Positions 10,346 through 20,047 are shown, counted from the first letter of the stretch. The stretch: DNA of 64,000 nucleotides from Vibrio gigantis (GCF_024347515.1 NZ_AP025492.1:2480001-2544000), one strand, 5' to 3'. The notes: generated by a model from the sequence alone, not told the origin. Numbers and translations are program-made.

Positions 10346-11671
10346 ATGAATCCTGTTGTAATTTCAGTTTGCATCATGCTTGTTTTAGCTTTGATGCGTG
10401 TAAACGTAGTCGTTGCTCTGACGTTCAGTGCAATTATCGGTGGCGTAGCCTCTGGTATGAGCTTGAACGACGCAGTCGCGGCTTTCGAAAGTGGATTAGG
10501 CGGCGGTGCAACGATTGCACTTAGCTATGCCATGCTTGGTACATTCGCTGTTGCTATCTCTCGTTCTGGTATCACAGACCTACTTGCTCAAAGCGTTATC
10601 AAACGCATTCACGGTAAAGAGAACAGTGCAGCATCGACCGGTCTTAAATACGGCATCCTTGCTTCTTTGATCTTAGTGACCATGTCTTCGCAAAACGTGA
10701 TTCCGGTACATATCGCCTTCATCCCAATCTTAATTCCACCCCTATTAGGCGTATTTGCAAAAATGAACCTAGACCGTCGTCTGGTTGCGTGTGTGCTGAC
10801 TTTTGGTCTGATTACGCCTTACATGGTTTTACCTATTGGTTTTGGTGGCATCTTCCTAAACAACATCCTGCTTAAAAACCTTCACGACAACGGTCTTGAA
10901 AACGTAGTAGCAAGCCAAGTACCAATGGCGATGTTGTTACCAGCTGCGGGTATGATCTTCGGCCTTCTAACGGCAGTGTTCTTCACTTACCGTAAGCCTC
11001 GTCAATACAAAGAAACGTCTCACACGATTGTTTCAACTGAGACAAAAGAGATCAACAAGAAGCACATCCTAGTAGCAGCAGCGGGTATCGTTGCAGCACT
11101 AACGGTTCAACTATCGACGGGGTCTATGATCATCGGTGCACTTGCTGGTTTCATGGTATTCACCTTCGGTGGCGTAATCGCTTGGAAAGAGACACAAGAT
11201 GTCTTCACTAAGGGCGTTCACATGATGGCAATGATCGGTTTCATCATGATTGCAGCGGCAGGTTTTGCAGCGGTAATGAAGCAAACAGGTGGCGTTGAGT
11301 CTCTAGTTGAAGCGCTTTCAACAAGCATCGGTGACAATAAACCTCTAGCAGCACTGCTTATGCTCATCGTTGGTCTATTGGTAACAATGGGTATCGGCTC
11401 TTCGTTCTCTACGATTCCAATCCTTGCTACTATCTACGTTCCACTAGCAGCAGCATTTGGTTTCTCACCAATGGCAACAATCGCTCTAGTAGGTACCGCT
11501 GCAGCACTTGGTGATGCGGGCTCTCCAGCTTCTGACTCAACGTTAGGTCCAACATCGGGTCTTAATGCTGATGGGCAACACGAGCACGTATGGGAAACCG
11601 TAGTACCGACGTTCCTGCACTACAACATCCCACTGATCGTATTCGGTTGGATTGCAGCGATGGTTCTGTAG
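10346..11671 (+). CDS. Na+/H+ antiporter family protein (NhaC/YuiF-like)
   Basis: A 441-residue membrane protein with about 11-12 hydrophobic segments. It resembles the Na_H_antiporter (NhaC superfamily) group that includes Bacillus YuiF. Conserved-looking regions are [20 protein letters not shown] near residue 110 and a Gly/Ala/Asp-rich [18 protein letters not shown] loop near residue 390. Transport substrate is uncertain: members are annotated as Na+/H+ antiporters, but some relatives carry amino acids. It follows rnt by 65 bases and ends in a strong terminator. Confidence 0.85.
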   Translation: MNPVVISVCIMLVLALMRVNVVVALTFSAIIGGVASGMSLNDAVAAFESGLGGGATIALSYAMLGTFAVAISRSGITDLLAQSVIKRIHGKENSAASTGLKYGILASLILVTMSSQNVIPVHIAFIPILIPPLLGVFAKMNLDRRLVACVLTFGLITPYMVLPIGFGGIFLNNILLKNLHDNGLENVVASQVPMAMLLPAAGMIFGLLTAVFFTYRKPRQYKETSHTIVSTETKEINKKHILVAAAGIVAALTVQLSTGSMIIGALAGFMVFTFGGVIAWKETQDVFTKGVHMMAMIGFIMIAAAGFAAVMKQTGGVESLVEALSTSIGDNKPLAALLMLIVGLLVTMGIGSSFSTIPILATIYVPLAAAFGFSPMATIALVGTAAALGDAGSPASDSTLGPTSGLNADGQHEHVWETVVPTFLHYNIPLIVFGWIAAMVL

Positions 11672-11697
11672 TTAAAGAGTCCTACGCTCACTTTTAT

Positions 11698-11723
11698 AAA
11701 GACCGCCTCGTGCGGTCTTTTTT
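11698..11723 (+). terminator. Intrinsic terminator of the antiporter-family gene
   Basis: A 9-bp stem (aaagaccgc / gcggtcttt) with a 5-base loop, followed by a T-run. Confidence 0.92.
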
Positions 11724-11730
11724 GTATATT

Positions 11731-11994
11731 GGGTCTGTTGACCTTTCGAGCTGATTTTTGCAGCGTTTTGTGGGAAGTTTCTACAAGGCAGAGGCTTTGA
11801 AGTGTAGCTAGCCTACATGAGAAGCCGATAACGCAGTAGAAATGAACCACAAAGGCTGCCCGAAGGGTGCGGCTAGAATCGTTTTATGCTTTGTTAAGAA
11901 GTATTTACTTAGAGTAACTAGGCTACATACTCCTTGCCGCGCCTAAAACGATTCTATCTCGAACAAAATTTAACCGCGAAAGGTCAACAGACCC
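11731..11994. mobile_element. 264-bp MITE-like element with perfect 18-bp terminal inverted repeats
   Basis: The left end gggtctgttgacctttcg (11731-11748) is the exact reverse complement of the right end (11977-11994). Inside, an 11-bp inverted repeat (agaatcgtttt at 11875-11885 and its complement at 11945-11955) and a TAGCCTA/TAGGCTA pair are nested, so the whole element could form an extended cruciform or RNA fold. It has no plausible coding frame or transposase. I see no obvious target-site duplication. It begins eight bases after the terminator of the preceding gene. It looks like a non-autonomous, dispersed vibrio repeat. Confidence 0.8.
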
Positions 11995-12360
11995 TAGACT
12001 CTTTCCCCTTTTATTTCTAACTCTAGAAACACGCTAACCTTCTGAACCAACGTCACTTTCTATACATTATCCCGTGCGCATTGATATGCAACTTGTGGCT
12101 ATTCATTAAATTAACCTCTACACTTAAGTGTTTAATAAATAAGCCGCTAATTCATAGAGAATACCAATCACAGTAAGTAAATGATCAGAAATAGCGCAGG
12201 AAAAAGGTTCGAGAACAAGGCAGATTTTTTGGTAAGTAGTTATTCTACAATCAAAAATTCTAACGAAGTTATCGAGCGTTTTAACCAGCTAGGATGATTA
12301 GTTATTTACTACGATTGGTATAATAAAGCGGCGAGGCTCAATACGTCAGAAGGCTACTAT
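11995..12360. other. Non-coding spacer between the antiporter-family gene and the phosphorelay genes
   Basis: Apart from the repeat at 12161-12321, this stretch shows only AT-rich sequence. Within it, cacttaagtg (12121-12130) is a short palindrome. An AGAAGG sequence near 12350 serves as ribosome-binding site for the next gene. I see no ORF or RNA gene. Confidence 0.5.
12161..12321. repeat. 161-bp MITE-like intergenic repeat with imperfect 26-bp inverted ends
   Basis: The left end (12161-12186, starting ATACCAATCACAGTAAGTAA) and the reverse complement of the right end (12296-12321, starting ATACCAATCGTAGTAAATAA) agree at 21 of 26 positions. The centre is AT-rich and non-coding. Its right end is 39 bases before the ATG of the receiver-domain gene, so it may supply or disturb promoter sequence for the phosphorelay genes. 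It is unrelated in sequence to the element at 11731-11994. Confidence 0.7.
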
Positions 12361-13704
12361 ATGGATATACTCGCCCGATCTCGCTACCTCATCATTGATG
12401 ACAGCAGCGTCATTCAAAGTGCGACACGCGCACTGCTTATCAAACTAGGTGTTCCGAACAACAATGTAATCAGCGCCTCCAATGCCCAAAATGCGATTGA
12501 GGCTTGCCGCGCACATCGATTCGATATCTTACTGATTGACCATGATTTAGGCTCAGGTAGTAATGGCTTACAACTGCTTGAGTTTTTGCAGCAAAAAGAA
12601 TTAATTAGGCCACAAACCCTTGTGTTTATAGTGACGGGTAATGATAGCCAAGACATCTTCTTTGGTTATGCTCACTTCGAACCTGATGGCTACCTGATCA
12701 AGCCCATAAGAGCCGATGACATCATAAAACGAGTGACATCGGCCCTGTGTCGACAGCAATACTTTTCGACATTAGAGCAAGCCTATCTTAAGAATGGGCT
12801 TAACGCGGTAAAGCCACTCTTTGGAAAAGCCCCTGACCCATCCACATTAAAAGATGCCATTATCTACATGGCGAACATTCTGATTAAGAATCAACATCTC
12901 GATGAAGCACAAGCCATGTTGAATGGGTTGTTGCAGCTCCATGATTACTTGCCTGCCAAGGTTAAGTTGGTTGAAGTCCATATCGCTAAACAGAATTATC
13001 ACAACGCGCTAAGTCAGGTCGACGGGTTAATAGAAAACAACCCTCGCAATATCAAATTGCAACAGCTTAAGGTCAAGATCTGCCTCAATACCAGTGACTT
13101 CGAATCTGCTAACGAGCTAATCGACCAAGTGCTCACCGTGAACGGCAGTAATATTGAGCTAACCAACACCATGGTTTGGCTACAGCTGTTAGATAAAAAC
13201 GTCGACCAAGCAACCGTACACCTCAAATCACTTGCTCAACTCATTCCCCACTCGATCTGGGACTCTGCAGGTAAGCGAGCACTGATCTTATGGGCCGACA
13301 GTTTAACCCTCACTCAAAAAGAACTAGCACTTTGGAAACCTGAAGGTGCATGGCAAAGGCTATCTCATTCGGAAAAGTCATACGCACTCAGTAAGCCGTT
13401 GTTGAAGCTTTGTCGTACCTTGCAACTGATTCAACTCGAGCAGCATGAAGTGGCAAAAGAGCGCATTGAGAGCATTTCAATGAACGAATACTCAGACAAC
13501 GATGTCGAAGCCTTCTTCTTGTTGGCACTGTGCTATCAAGCCTTGGGTTTACAAGATAAAGTCGATCAAATAAAGCGCCAAATTGAGACCCACCTAAAAG
13601 CAGACCACACCAGCCTCGCCCTTTTACAGCGTATGGCTTTACAGCAAGCAGACAATTTTGCATTACCCACACTAACCAAATCGCCTTTGGCCGCAGTTAG
13701 TTGA
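12361..13704 (+). CDS. Response regulator: receiver domain plus TPR-like helical repeats
   Basis: A 447-residue cytoplasmic protein. Residues 8-125 form a receiver domain with the acidic pair Asp13/Asp14, probable phospho-acceptor Asp60 (LLIDHDLG), Thr in VFIVTGN and Lys in YLIKPI. Residues ~150-440 are helical repeats of TPR type (NQHLDEAQAMLNGLLQLHDY and similar). There is no DNA-binding or enzymatic output domain, so it probably acts by protein-protein contact. The architecture recalls VieB of the V. cholerae VieSAB system, which modulates phosphotransfer. It lies 46 bases before a large hybrid kinase and likely shares its transcript; phosphorylation by that kinase is inference. Confidence 0.88.
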   Translation: MDILARSRYLIIDDSSVIQSATRALLIKLGVPNNNVISASNAQNAIEACRAHRFDILLIDHDLGSGSNGLQLLEFLQQKELIRPQTLVFIVTGNDSQDIFFGYAHFEPDGYLIKPIRADDIIKRVTSALCRQQYFSTLEQAYLKNGLNAVKPLFGKAPDPSTLKDAIIYMANILIKNQHLDEAQAMLNGLLQLHDYLPAKVKLVEVHIAKQNYHNALSQVDGLIENNPRNIKLQQLKVKICLNTSDFESANELIDQVLTVNGSNIELTNTMVWLQLLDKNVDQATVHLKSLAQLIPHSIWDSAGKRALILWADSLTLTQKELALWKPEGAWQRLSHSEKSYALSKPLLKLCRTLQLIQLEQHEVAKERIESISMNEYSDNDVEAFFLLALCYQALGLQDKVDQIKRQIETHLKADHTSLALLQRMALQQADNFALPTLTKSPLAAVS

Positions 13705-13750
13705 GCACGCCGTCAAACCCAAATGAGTACGTAAACGACAGGATGTCTTT

Positions 13751-16700
13751 ATGCAAAACAATGCTTCAAAAACGAAAACGTGGTGTGTCGCCTTTCTATT
13801 GAGTTGCCTTACGGTATTTATGTGGCCACTGCACAGCTTTGCTAAAAGCACACCTCTAGAAAACTCGACGAATAACCAAATTGTATTGCGTGTAGGCCTG
13901 CCGTCTTACAATATGGTTCCTTATAGCTACCAACATCAAACTCCCTCTGGGAACATTGTCGCTGAAGGACTACTCATCAGTATGTTAGATGAGGTATCGG
14001 CAAGCGCAGGCTTCAAATATAAAATTGAGCTGTACCCAACATTTAGCGGCGTACTCAGTGCATTTGAAAAGGGAGAATTAGATTTGTTGGTCGGTGTTTC
14101 CTCGACCAAAGAGCGCCAAGAATACATGACCTTCAGTGAACCGATGTTCTCGATTCGACGAGCGGTCATTACTCAAAATCTGAAAATAAACGACTTGAGT
14201 GAGCTGGCAACCGCAAATTTAGCGCTAGAGAAAGGGTTTGCGCTCAATGATCTCCTTCCAAGTTTGCTTCCAGAGAGTCGAATCACCACCTTAGACAGCA
14301 CACAAGCGGCCTTCACGGCGATTCAAGAGAATCGTGTTGACGCTTATATTGGTGATGCACTTGCGCTTTCTGCGTTACTGCGAGAGCAACCTAAAGACTC
14401 ACTCACACTATCAGTCCTTCCTGACTTGCCAGCCGATCACTTGCACTTCGCGGTCAAAAAAGGAAAGCACAAACTACTCAGCCGAATCAATTTCGCTTTA
14501 GAGGACATCAAGGAGAGTTCACTGCAATCGATTTACAACCAATGGCTTGCTCCCTCTCAACACTCTATGTTGCTGGATTATGGAACATTGAACTTAACTC
14601 AAGACGAAAAAAACTGGCTTGATAACAACCCTTCCATCCCTGTAGGCACACACGCCAATTGGTCCCCTTACGACTTTACCAATGAGCAACAGCAACACTC
14701 AGGCTTATCTGCTGACGTCTTAAATCTAATAAGTAATGTGCTTGGTGTGTCATTTGAAAGTACCACTTACCTAACCCCAGAAGCGGCAGAAGTCGCGTTC
14801 AATAATGGCGAGACAATGGTGCTAACCAGCATCACGCCAACCAGAGATAAAGCGCGATACATGGACTTCACTCAAGCTTACAGTTTTGAACCTTGGGTGT
14901 TATTGAGTCGCTCTGATCGATTAGGCAACTTTGCACCAAGTGGCACCGAAGTGATTGGTGTGATTGAAGGTTCTGGAGGCACAACGGTTCTACCTTCTCT
15001 CTGCCTGACTTGCCAAACCATTCCTTACATCAATCAAGTTAGCGCTTTCCAAGCATTACAGAAAGACGAAATCAGTTTCGCGCTCGCTTCACTTCATCAT
15101 GCAGCCCCTTTATTGCATCAAGACTATGTAGGGCAATTCAAAATCACAGGCACCATTAATGAGCAAAACAGCGCTCCTTTGGCTCTCGCAGTCAACTTCC
15201 GCCACCCCATGCTGTTGAGCATTCTCAACAAAGCCATTGGAGCATTGCCTGCCAATGAACTTGAGCGCTTGGAGAACAAATGGCTGACCTATGAATACCA
15301 AGAGGGTTTGTCGCCACGTGAAGTCGCTAAATGGTCGGTGACCATCGGGCTTGGGATCTTTGTGGTTATTTTCGTGATCGTATTCTGGAACCGTAAAATG
15401 GCAGCGGAAATCGAGCAGCGAAAAGTCGCAGAACAACGCGCCAAAGCCGCAGAAGCTCATTTGCAAACATTGGCCGACAACATTGATGGGGTAGTACTTA
15501 AACATATTCAAACACACCCTCAACAGCCTTTGAATATTCAGTTTAGCTTCGTCAGTGCTGGTGTAACCGATATGTTCGGTTTATCGGTGGATAACGTAAA
15601 AGAGCATCCTCAACATCTTTTCGAACTTATCTCGAAGGATGACTTACCCCAGTTTGAAACCAGTATGCTCGATGCCATTAAAACCGGGCATTGGGAAAGC
15701 GAGCAGCAAGTGCAGTTAGAATCTGGTGAAGTGAAATGGGTGAAATTTAATAGCCAAGTATCGAACAGCAAGGCTATCGAATGGAACACGGTGATTACAG
15801 ACATCACCCTATTGAAAAAACAGCAACAGGCTTTAGACAATGCTCGCCAGAAAGCAGAAACTGCCACCGCCGCTAAGTCGCAGTTCCTAGCGACTATCAG
15901 CCATGAGGTTCGCACCCCAATAAGCGGGATCTTAGGGTTACTGGAATTAATGCAAGAGCATCAATTGAGTGAAGAGTTGCTCAACTTACACGGAGGATTG
16001 AATCAGTCGGCTCGTAACTTACTGCACATCGTTAACGACGTACTCGATTACTCCAAAATTGAAGCAGGGAAATTAGAGCTCAACCCGACTGAAATTGAGC
16101 TTGGCAAAGTATTAGCGCGCATCGTGCAGCCACAGTCCATTCATGCGCAGCAAAAAGGCTTAGCCTTTCACTATTGGCAAGATCCGAACCTTGCTAAATG
16201 GTTGCTTGCAGACGACATACGACTCCACCAAATTCTGAACAACTTCCTCAATAATGCGATTAAGTTCACCGAACATGGCACTATTTCGTTACATGTCGAC
16301 GTCATTAAGAAAAACGAACATCAACAAACAATTAGCCTCACCGTCTCAGACACGGGTATTGGTATCCCGAAAGGCAGACAACAAAGCTTATTTCAGCCTT
16401 TTGAACAAGCTGACAAGACCACCAGCCGCCGTTTCGGTGGCACAGGGCTTGGACTGTCTATCGCTTTGAAGTTGATTGAACAGATGGACGGCACCATAGA
16501 GTTGTCGAGTGAAGAAGGAAAAGGCAGCCAATTTACCGTTACGGTTATTCTGCCAACCTGTCATTCTGAAAATACGACTGGCAACGCTTTAGCCCTTCCC
16601 CACACAGTATCAAGCGAGTCAGAGGCTAATTCTGAACTTGATGTTAGCAATCACTCACACGAGGTATATGTCGTTGGTTTCGTTCTTCAACAAGAGGAGT

Positions 16701-18085
16701 TGTGTCGATATCTAATACACTTCGGCCTTAAACCAAAGGTTCTGCATATTAATCAAAAGCACCTACTCAAAGAGATGGTCGTCAAATACCAGCCAAAACA
16801 CATCTTTGTGGCGATGTCTGTATGGCAACAGCTTGCGATTACCGATGCATGGATTCAACAACATACGAGTTCAACACGATTCACCGTGATCAACCAAAAC
16901 CCAATGCTCTCGCCTGAGCCGTTAGGCAACTCTTGGTGTTTGTCGGTCAACCCATTGCTGCCCGATAACTTAGTTCACGTTCTAACGAAGCCCGTCAGTC
17001 ACGACAATCTAATCTCGCCATTAGACAACGAAACTAAAACACCGATCACCACAGAGACTCGCGAGCAGGCTGAAATCAACGGCAAGCTGATTCTGGTCGC
17101 TGAAGATCATCCCATCAACCAACAAGTCATCGCTAAGCAACTTGAAAATATTGGTGTTCACGCCGACATCGTTGATAACGGAGTGTTGGCTCTGAACGCC
17201 TTAAAAGATAAACACTATGGCCTATTACTAACCGATTGCCACATGCCCGAAATGGACGGATACACACTTGCATCAAGCATTCGTCAAATAGAGCAACGCA
17301 AAGTGGAACTTAACCAAGAAACTCAAAGACTTCCAATCGTCGCGTTGACAGCAAATGCCGTTCAAGGTGAAGACGCCAACTGCTACGCACACGGCATGGA
17401 TGACTTCTTGGTTAAACCCGTCTCTATTAAGCAGATGAGATTAACCATTGAGAAATGGTTACCCGCAATCGACGATTCCAGCCCAGTTCATGAAACTGAT
17501 GTTTACGATGTAGAGGAATTAAATACACAGAATCAGGAGGTAAGAGCTTCATCAAACTCCTCACCTCAAGACGAAGAAGCCAATGAATTTTCGATGCTGT
17601 TCCAAGATATAGAACAGAGCTTTGAGGATAATCAGAGCCGAGCACGAAGCGAAGATCTCGTTCCTGCAATCAATCAAGACTCCTTCAATAATACAAACAA
17701 TCAAGTAATCGACTATGCCGCACTCTATGATCTCTTCGAAGATCACGATGTAGTAATGACCTTACTTGATGAGTTTGCCATAAGCTTCATGGAAGATAAT
17801 AAACGGATAAACGAGCTGTGGGCTAACAAGGAATACCGAGAACTTAAAACCACGGCACACCGACTTAAAGGCGCAGCAAAAATGGTGGCGTGTGACACGA
17901 TTGCTTCGCCGCTCGCAAACATTGAGGCACACGCAAACGATCTATTAACCGAAGCCACGGATTTAGATCAAGTCGAATCAGAAATTGAAGCTTCAATCGA
18001 AGAAGTGGTGGCTACATTCGAACGGTTTGAAGATGAGATAAACCAGCTACGTCAGACAAAAGAAAAGGCTTACTCTTATGAGTAA
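13751..18085 (+). CDS. Hybrid sensor histidine kinase with two periplasmic SBP domains (BvgS/EvgS/VieS type)
   Basis: A 1444-residue unorthodox kinase. In order: signal sequence (residues 1-32), first SBP_bac_3-like domain (~44-272), second SBP_bac_3-like domain (~285-520), transmembrane helix (~528-550), PAS-like region (~578-690), HisKA with His718 in SHEVRTP, HATPase (~817-935, GGTGLGLSIA), receiver with Asp1162 in LTDCHMPEMDGY, and a C-terminal Hpt domain with His1370 in HRLKGAAK. The full His-Asp-His relay is intact. The tandem Venus-flytrap domains suggest sensing of an amino acid, polyamine or other small solute. The ATG follows an AGGAT site. No DNA-binding regulator is next to it; the upstream receiver-TPR protein is the obvious partner. 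Confidence 0.93.
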   Translation: MQNNASKTKTWCVAFLLSCLTVFMWPLHSFAKSTPLENSTNNQIVLRVGLPSYNMVPYSYQHQTPSGNIVAEGLLISMLDEVSASAGFKYKIELYPTFSGVLSAFEKGELDLLVGVSSTKERQEYMTFSEPMFSIRRAVITQNLKINDLSELATANLALEKGFALNDLLPSLLPESRITTLDSTQAAFTAIQENRVDAYIGDALALSALLREQPKDSLTLSVLPDLPADHLHFAVKKGKHKLLSRINFALEDIKESSLQSIYNQWLAPSQHSMLLDYGTLNLTQDEKNWLDNNPSIPVGTHANWSPYDFTNEQQQHSGLSADVLNLISNVLGVSFESTTYLTPEAAEVAFNNGETMVLTSITPTRDKARYMDFTQAYSFEPWVLLSRSDRLGNFAPSGTEVIGVIEGSGGTTVLPSLCLTCQTIPYINQVSAFQALQKDEISFALASLHHAAPLLHQDYVGQFKITGTINEQNSAPLALAVNFRHPMLLSILNKAIGALPANELERLENKWLTYEYQEGLSPREVAKWSVTIGLGIFVVIFVIVFWNRKMAAEIEQRKVAEQRAKAAEAHLQTLADNIDGVVLKHIQTHPQQPLNIQFSFVSAGVTDMFGLSVDNVKEHPQHLFELISKDDLPQFETSMLDAIKTGHWESEQQVQLESGEVKWVKFNSQVSNSKAIEWNTVITDITLLKKQQQALDNARQKAETATAAKSQFLATISHEVRTPISGILGLLELMQEHQLSEELLNLHGGLNQSARNLLHIVNDVLDYSKIEAGKLELNPTEIELGKVLARIVQPQSIHAQQKGLAFHYWQDPNLAKWLLADDIRLHQILNNFLNNAIKFTEHGTISLHVDVIKKNEHQQTISLTVSDTGIGIPKGRQQSLFQPFEQADKTTSRRFGGTGLGLSIALKLIEQMDGTIELSSEEGKGSQFTVTVILPTCHSENTTGNALALPHTVSSESEANSELDVSNHSHEVYVVGFVLQQEELCRYLIHFGLKPKVLHINQKHLLKEMVVKYQPKHIFVAMSVWQQLAITDAWIQQHTSSTRFTVINQNPMLSPEPLGNSWCLSVNPLLPDNLVHVLTKPVSHDNLISPLDNETKTPITTETREQAEINGKLILVAEDHPINQQVIAKQLENIGVHADIVDNGVLALNALKDKHYGLLLTDCHMPEMDGYTLASSIRQIEQRKVELNQETQRLPIVALTANAVQGEDANCYAHGMDDFLVKPVSIKQMRLTIEKWLPAIDDSSPVHETDVYDVEELNTQNQEVRASSNSSPQDEEANEFSMLFQDIEQSFEDNQSRARSEDLVPAINQDSFNNTNNQVIDYAALYDLFEDHDVVMTLLDEFAISFMEDNKRINELWANKEYRELKTTAHRLKGAAKMVACDTIASPLANIEAHANDLLTEATDLDQVESEIEASIEEVVATFERFEDEINQLRQTKEKAYSYE

Positions 18086-18090
18086 GCCTT
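18065..18090 (+). terminator. Hairpin overlapping the kinase stop codon
   Basis: A perfect 11-bp stem (aaggcttactc / gagtaagcctt) with loop TTAT. The TAA stop (18083-18085) lies inside the 3' arm. No T-run follows, so terminator strength is uncertain. Confidence 0.55.
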
Positions 18091-18126
18091 AGAGGTCATG
18101 CGTCAATACAGACAGCTCTCGCTGGA

Positions 18127-18756
18127 TTATGCAGCGGGAGCGTTATTCACTAGAATTTCGCGAATAGACTTAAGCGTCGCTTCAGTTGAATGGTAATCCA
18201 ATTCAACTTCACTAAAAATACCATTTACTTCAAGCATTAAGGTCGGGTAAGAAAACACCCCCATCGCTTCTTTAAAGCCTAACTGGTCATCTAACTCACT
18301 TTCCAATAACTTACTAGAAAGGTCATTTTCAAACTGTTGTACATTCATGCCTAGCTCTTCAGCCAACTGCAGATGCGTTTCCTGGCTGTGTGGCAACATC
18401 GCGCGAAGGTAGTACGCGTGTTGAATCGCTTCAAGCATCGCTTCGTAGTGATCTTGAAAACCTGCGGCGATCACAGCACGGCACGCAGGGTAAGTGCTGC
18501 GAACAGGTTGACACTCAGTCCAAAACTCATGATTAAACTCGGTACCCAGTTTAGCTTCAATCTGCTTCCAAATCGCTTGCAGCTTGCCTTTCATCTCTTC
18601 TGACATTGGCTCATCAGAATCCGGCGCCAAACCGCCAACTACGTAATTAAACTCAATGCTCGCGGGTAATTGCTGTTTCAATAACTCAAGTGTTGGCTTG
18701 TAACCCCAACACCAGCTGCACATTGGATCATGCACATAATGAAGTTTTACGTTCAT
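18127..18756 (-). CDS. DsbA-family thioredoxin-fold protein (CSWC active site), cytoplasmic
   Basis: A 209-residue protein of the DsbA/FrnE-like superfamily. The active-site motif is Cys13-Ser-Trp-Cys16 within DPMCSWCWGY, and the cis-proline loop is FSYPTL. There is no signal peptide, so it is expected in the cytoplasm and is not a classic periplasmic DsbA. Relatives act as disulfide oxidoreductases or, with altered motifs, as glutathione transferases or isomerases; the CxxC favours a redox role. It sits next to grxD on the same strand, with the grxD terminator between. Confidence 0.88.
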   Translation of the reverse strand: MNVKLHYVHDPMCSWCWGYKPTLELLKQQLPASIEFNYVVGGLAPDSDEPMSEEMKGKLQAIWKQIEAKLGTEFNHEFWTECQPVRSTYPACRAVIAAGFQDHYEAMLEAIQHAYYLRAMLPHSQETHLQLAEELGMNVQQFENDLSSKLLESELDDQLGFKEAMGVFSYPTLMLEVNGIFSEVELDYHSTEATLKSIREILVNNAPAA

Positions 18757-18796
18757 TGTTCGTTCCTTATCGAGTCGACTCTTCTATCAATTCCAA

Positions 18797-18824
18797 CAAA
18801 AAAGGAGCCTGATTAAGGCCCCTC
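18797..18824 (-). terminator. Intrinsic terminator downstream of grxD
   Basis: On the minus strand GGGGCC and GGCTCC pair (one G-T) around a 7-base loop and are followed by TTTTTTT. Confidence 0.75.
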
Positions 18825-18854
18825 ATTTTAACTATTCAGCACAAAGGCTAGAGC

Positions 18855-19193
18855 TTACTCAGCGTCATCACCAGCAACTTTAGCAGCCGCTTCTTTGATG
18901 ATTGGCTGAAGTTCGCCTTTTTGGAACATCTCAAGAATGATGTCACAACCACCGATTAGCTCACCTTCAACCCAAAGTTGTGGGAAAGTTGGCCACTGTG
19001 CGTAAGCAGGAAGCTCTGCACGAATATCAGGGTTTTGTAGGATATCTACGTAAGCAAATTTTTCGCCACATGCCATTAGAGCTTGAGACGCTTGAGAAGA
19101 GAAACCACAGCTAGGTAGCTTAGGAGAACCTTTCATGTACAGTAGAATAGTGTTTTCTTCAATTTGCTGTTTGATTTTATCGATAGTTTCCAT
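18855..19193 (-). CDS. grxD: Monothiol glutaredoxin Grx4
   Basis: A 112-residue monothiol glutaredoxin with the diagnostic CGFS active site (Cys29, in LPSCGFSSQ). The family binds a glutathione-ligated [2Fe-2S] cluster as a dimer or with BolA partners and delivers it in Fe-S assembly and iron sensing. A WPTFPQLWVEGELIGGCDI segment gives the expected glutathione-binding TVP-like and GG motifs. It is divergent from sodB, an iron enzyme, in agreement with the same arrangement in other gammaproteobacteria. Confidence 0.96.
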   Translation of the reverse strand: METIDKIKQQIEENTILLYMKGSPKLPSCGFSSQASQALMACGEKFAYVDILQNPDIRAELPAYAQWPTFPQLWVEGELIGGCDIILEMFQKGELQPIIKEAAAKVAGDDAE

Positions 19194-19423
19194 TGCTTCC
19201 TCGTTAATGGATTACGGCTTTTATTGCCTTTATTCTACCCCAAACTAAAAGAATAAAAACCATACAAAAAAAGAGGTTAATAGACTAAGCTAACAATTCA
19301 CACAAAAGTGATGAAATAAGCTTTTAATAAAGTAAAAACTTGCTAAACTATATCGCAAGTCAGCAAATTGACCATGGTTGGCAGTATAGCGAGCCATGAA
19401 TAATAATATCACTGGAAGCAATC

Positions 19424-19441
19424 GAAAGAGTTAACTCTTTC
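19424..19441 (+). promoter_or_regulatory. Perfect 18-bp palindrome in the sodB leader
   Basis: GAAAGAGTTAACTCTTTC is fully self-complementary and ends 21 bases before the sodB ATG, just upstream of the GGAG. As RNA it would form a hairpin next to the ribosome-binding site. In E. coli and V. cholerae sodB is repressed through the small RNA RyhB, which pairs near the start codon; whether this hairpin takes part is unknown. Confidence 0.5.
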
Positions 19442-19462
19442 ATATCAATGGAGAATTGAGCA

Positions 19463-20047
19463 ATGGCATTTGAACTACCGGCTCTTCCTTACGCGAAAGA
19501 CGCGCTAGAACCACACATCTCAGCAGAAACGCTAGATTTCCACCACGGTAAGCACCACAACACTTACGTTGTTAAGCTAAACGGTCTTATCCCAGGTACT
19601 GAGTTTGAAGGCAAAACACTAGAAGAGATCGTTAAGACTTCTACTGGTGGTGTTTTCAATAACGCTGCTCAAATCTGGAACCACACGTTCTACTGGCACT
19701 GTCTTGCTCCTAAAGCAGGCGGCGAACCAACTGGCGCTGTTGCAGAAGCTATCAACGCTGCATTCGGTTCTTTCGAAGAGTTCAAAGCGAAATTCACTGA
19801 TTCAGCAATCAACAACTTCGGTTCTTCTTGGACTTGGTTAGTTAAGAAAGCTGACGGTTCTCTAGACATCGTTAACACTTCTAACGCTGCGACTCCACTA
19901 ACAGAAGAAGGTGTTACTCCACTTCTAACTGTTGACCTATGGGAACACGCTTACTACATCGATTTCCGCAATGTTCGCCCTGACTACATGGCTGCATTCT
20001 GGAACCTAGTAAACTGGTCTTTCGTAGAAGAGAACCTAGCGAAGTAA
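19463..20047 (+). CDS. sodB: Iron superoxide dismutase
   Basis: A 194-residue cytoplasmic Fe-SOD. Metal ligands are His27, His74, Asp158 and His162 ([11 protein letters not shown]). The [10 protein letters not shown] motif with Gln70 is the Fe-type signature that distinguishes it from MnSOD. The ATG follows TGGAGAA with good spacing. Codon use is strongly biased to C- and T-ending major codons, as expected of a highly expressed gene. A strong terminator follows. Confidence 0.97.
   Translation: MAFELPALPYAKDALEPHISAETLDFHHGKHHNTYVVKLNGLIPGTEFEGKTLEEIVKTSTGGVFNNAAQIWNHTFYWHCLAPKAGGEPTGAVAEAINAAFGSFEEFKAKFTDSAINNFGSSWTWLVKKADGSLDIVNTSNAATPLTEEGVTPLLTVDLWEHAYYIDFRNVRPDYMAAFWNLVNWSFVEENLAK

Noticed and set aside
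11731..12321. Integron attC sites
   Set aside because: The inverted repeats lack the attC core sites and no gene cassette lies between them; MITE-like elements explain them better.
15110..15523. 137-residue minus-strand ORF within the hybrid kinase
   Set aside because: Shadow of the kinase reading frame; no supporting signals.
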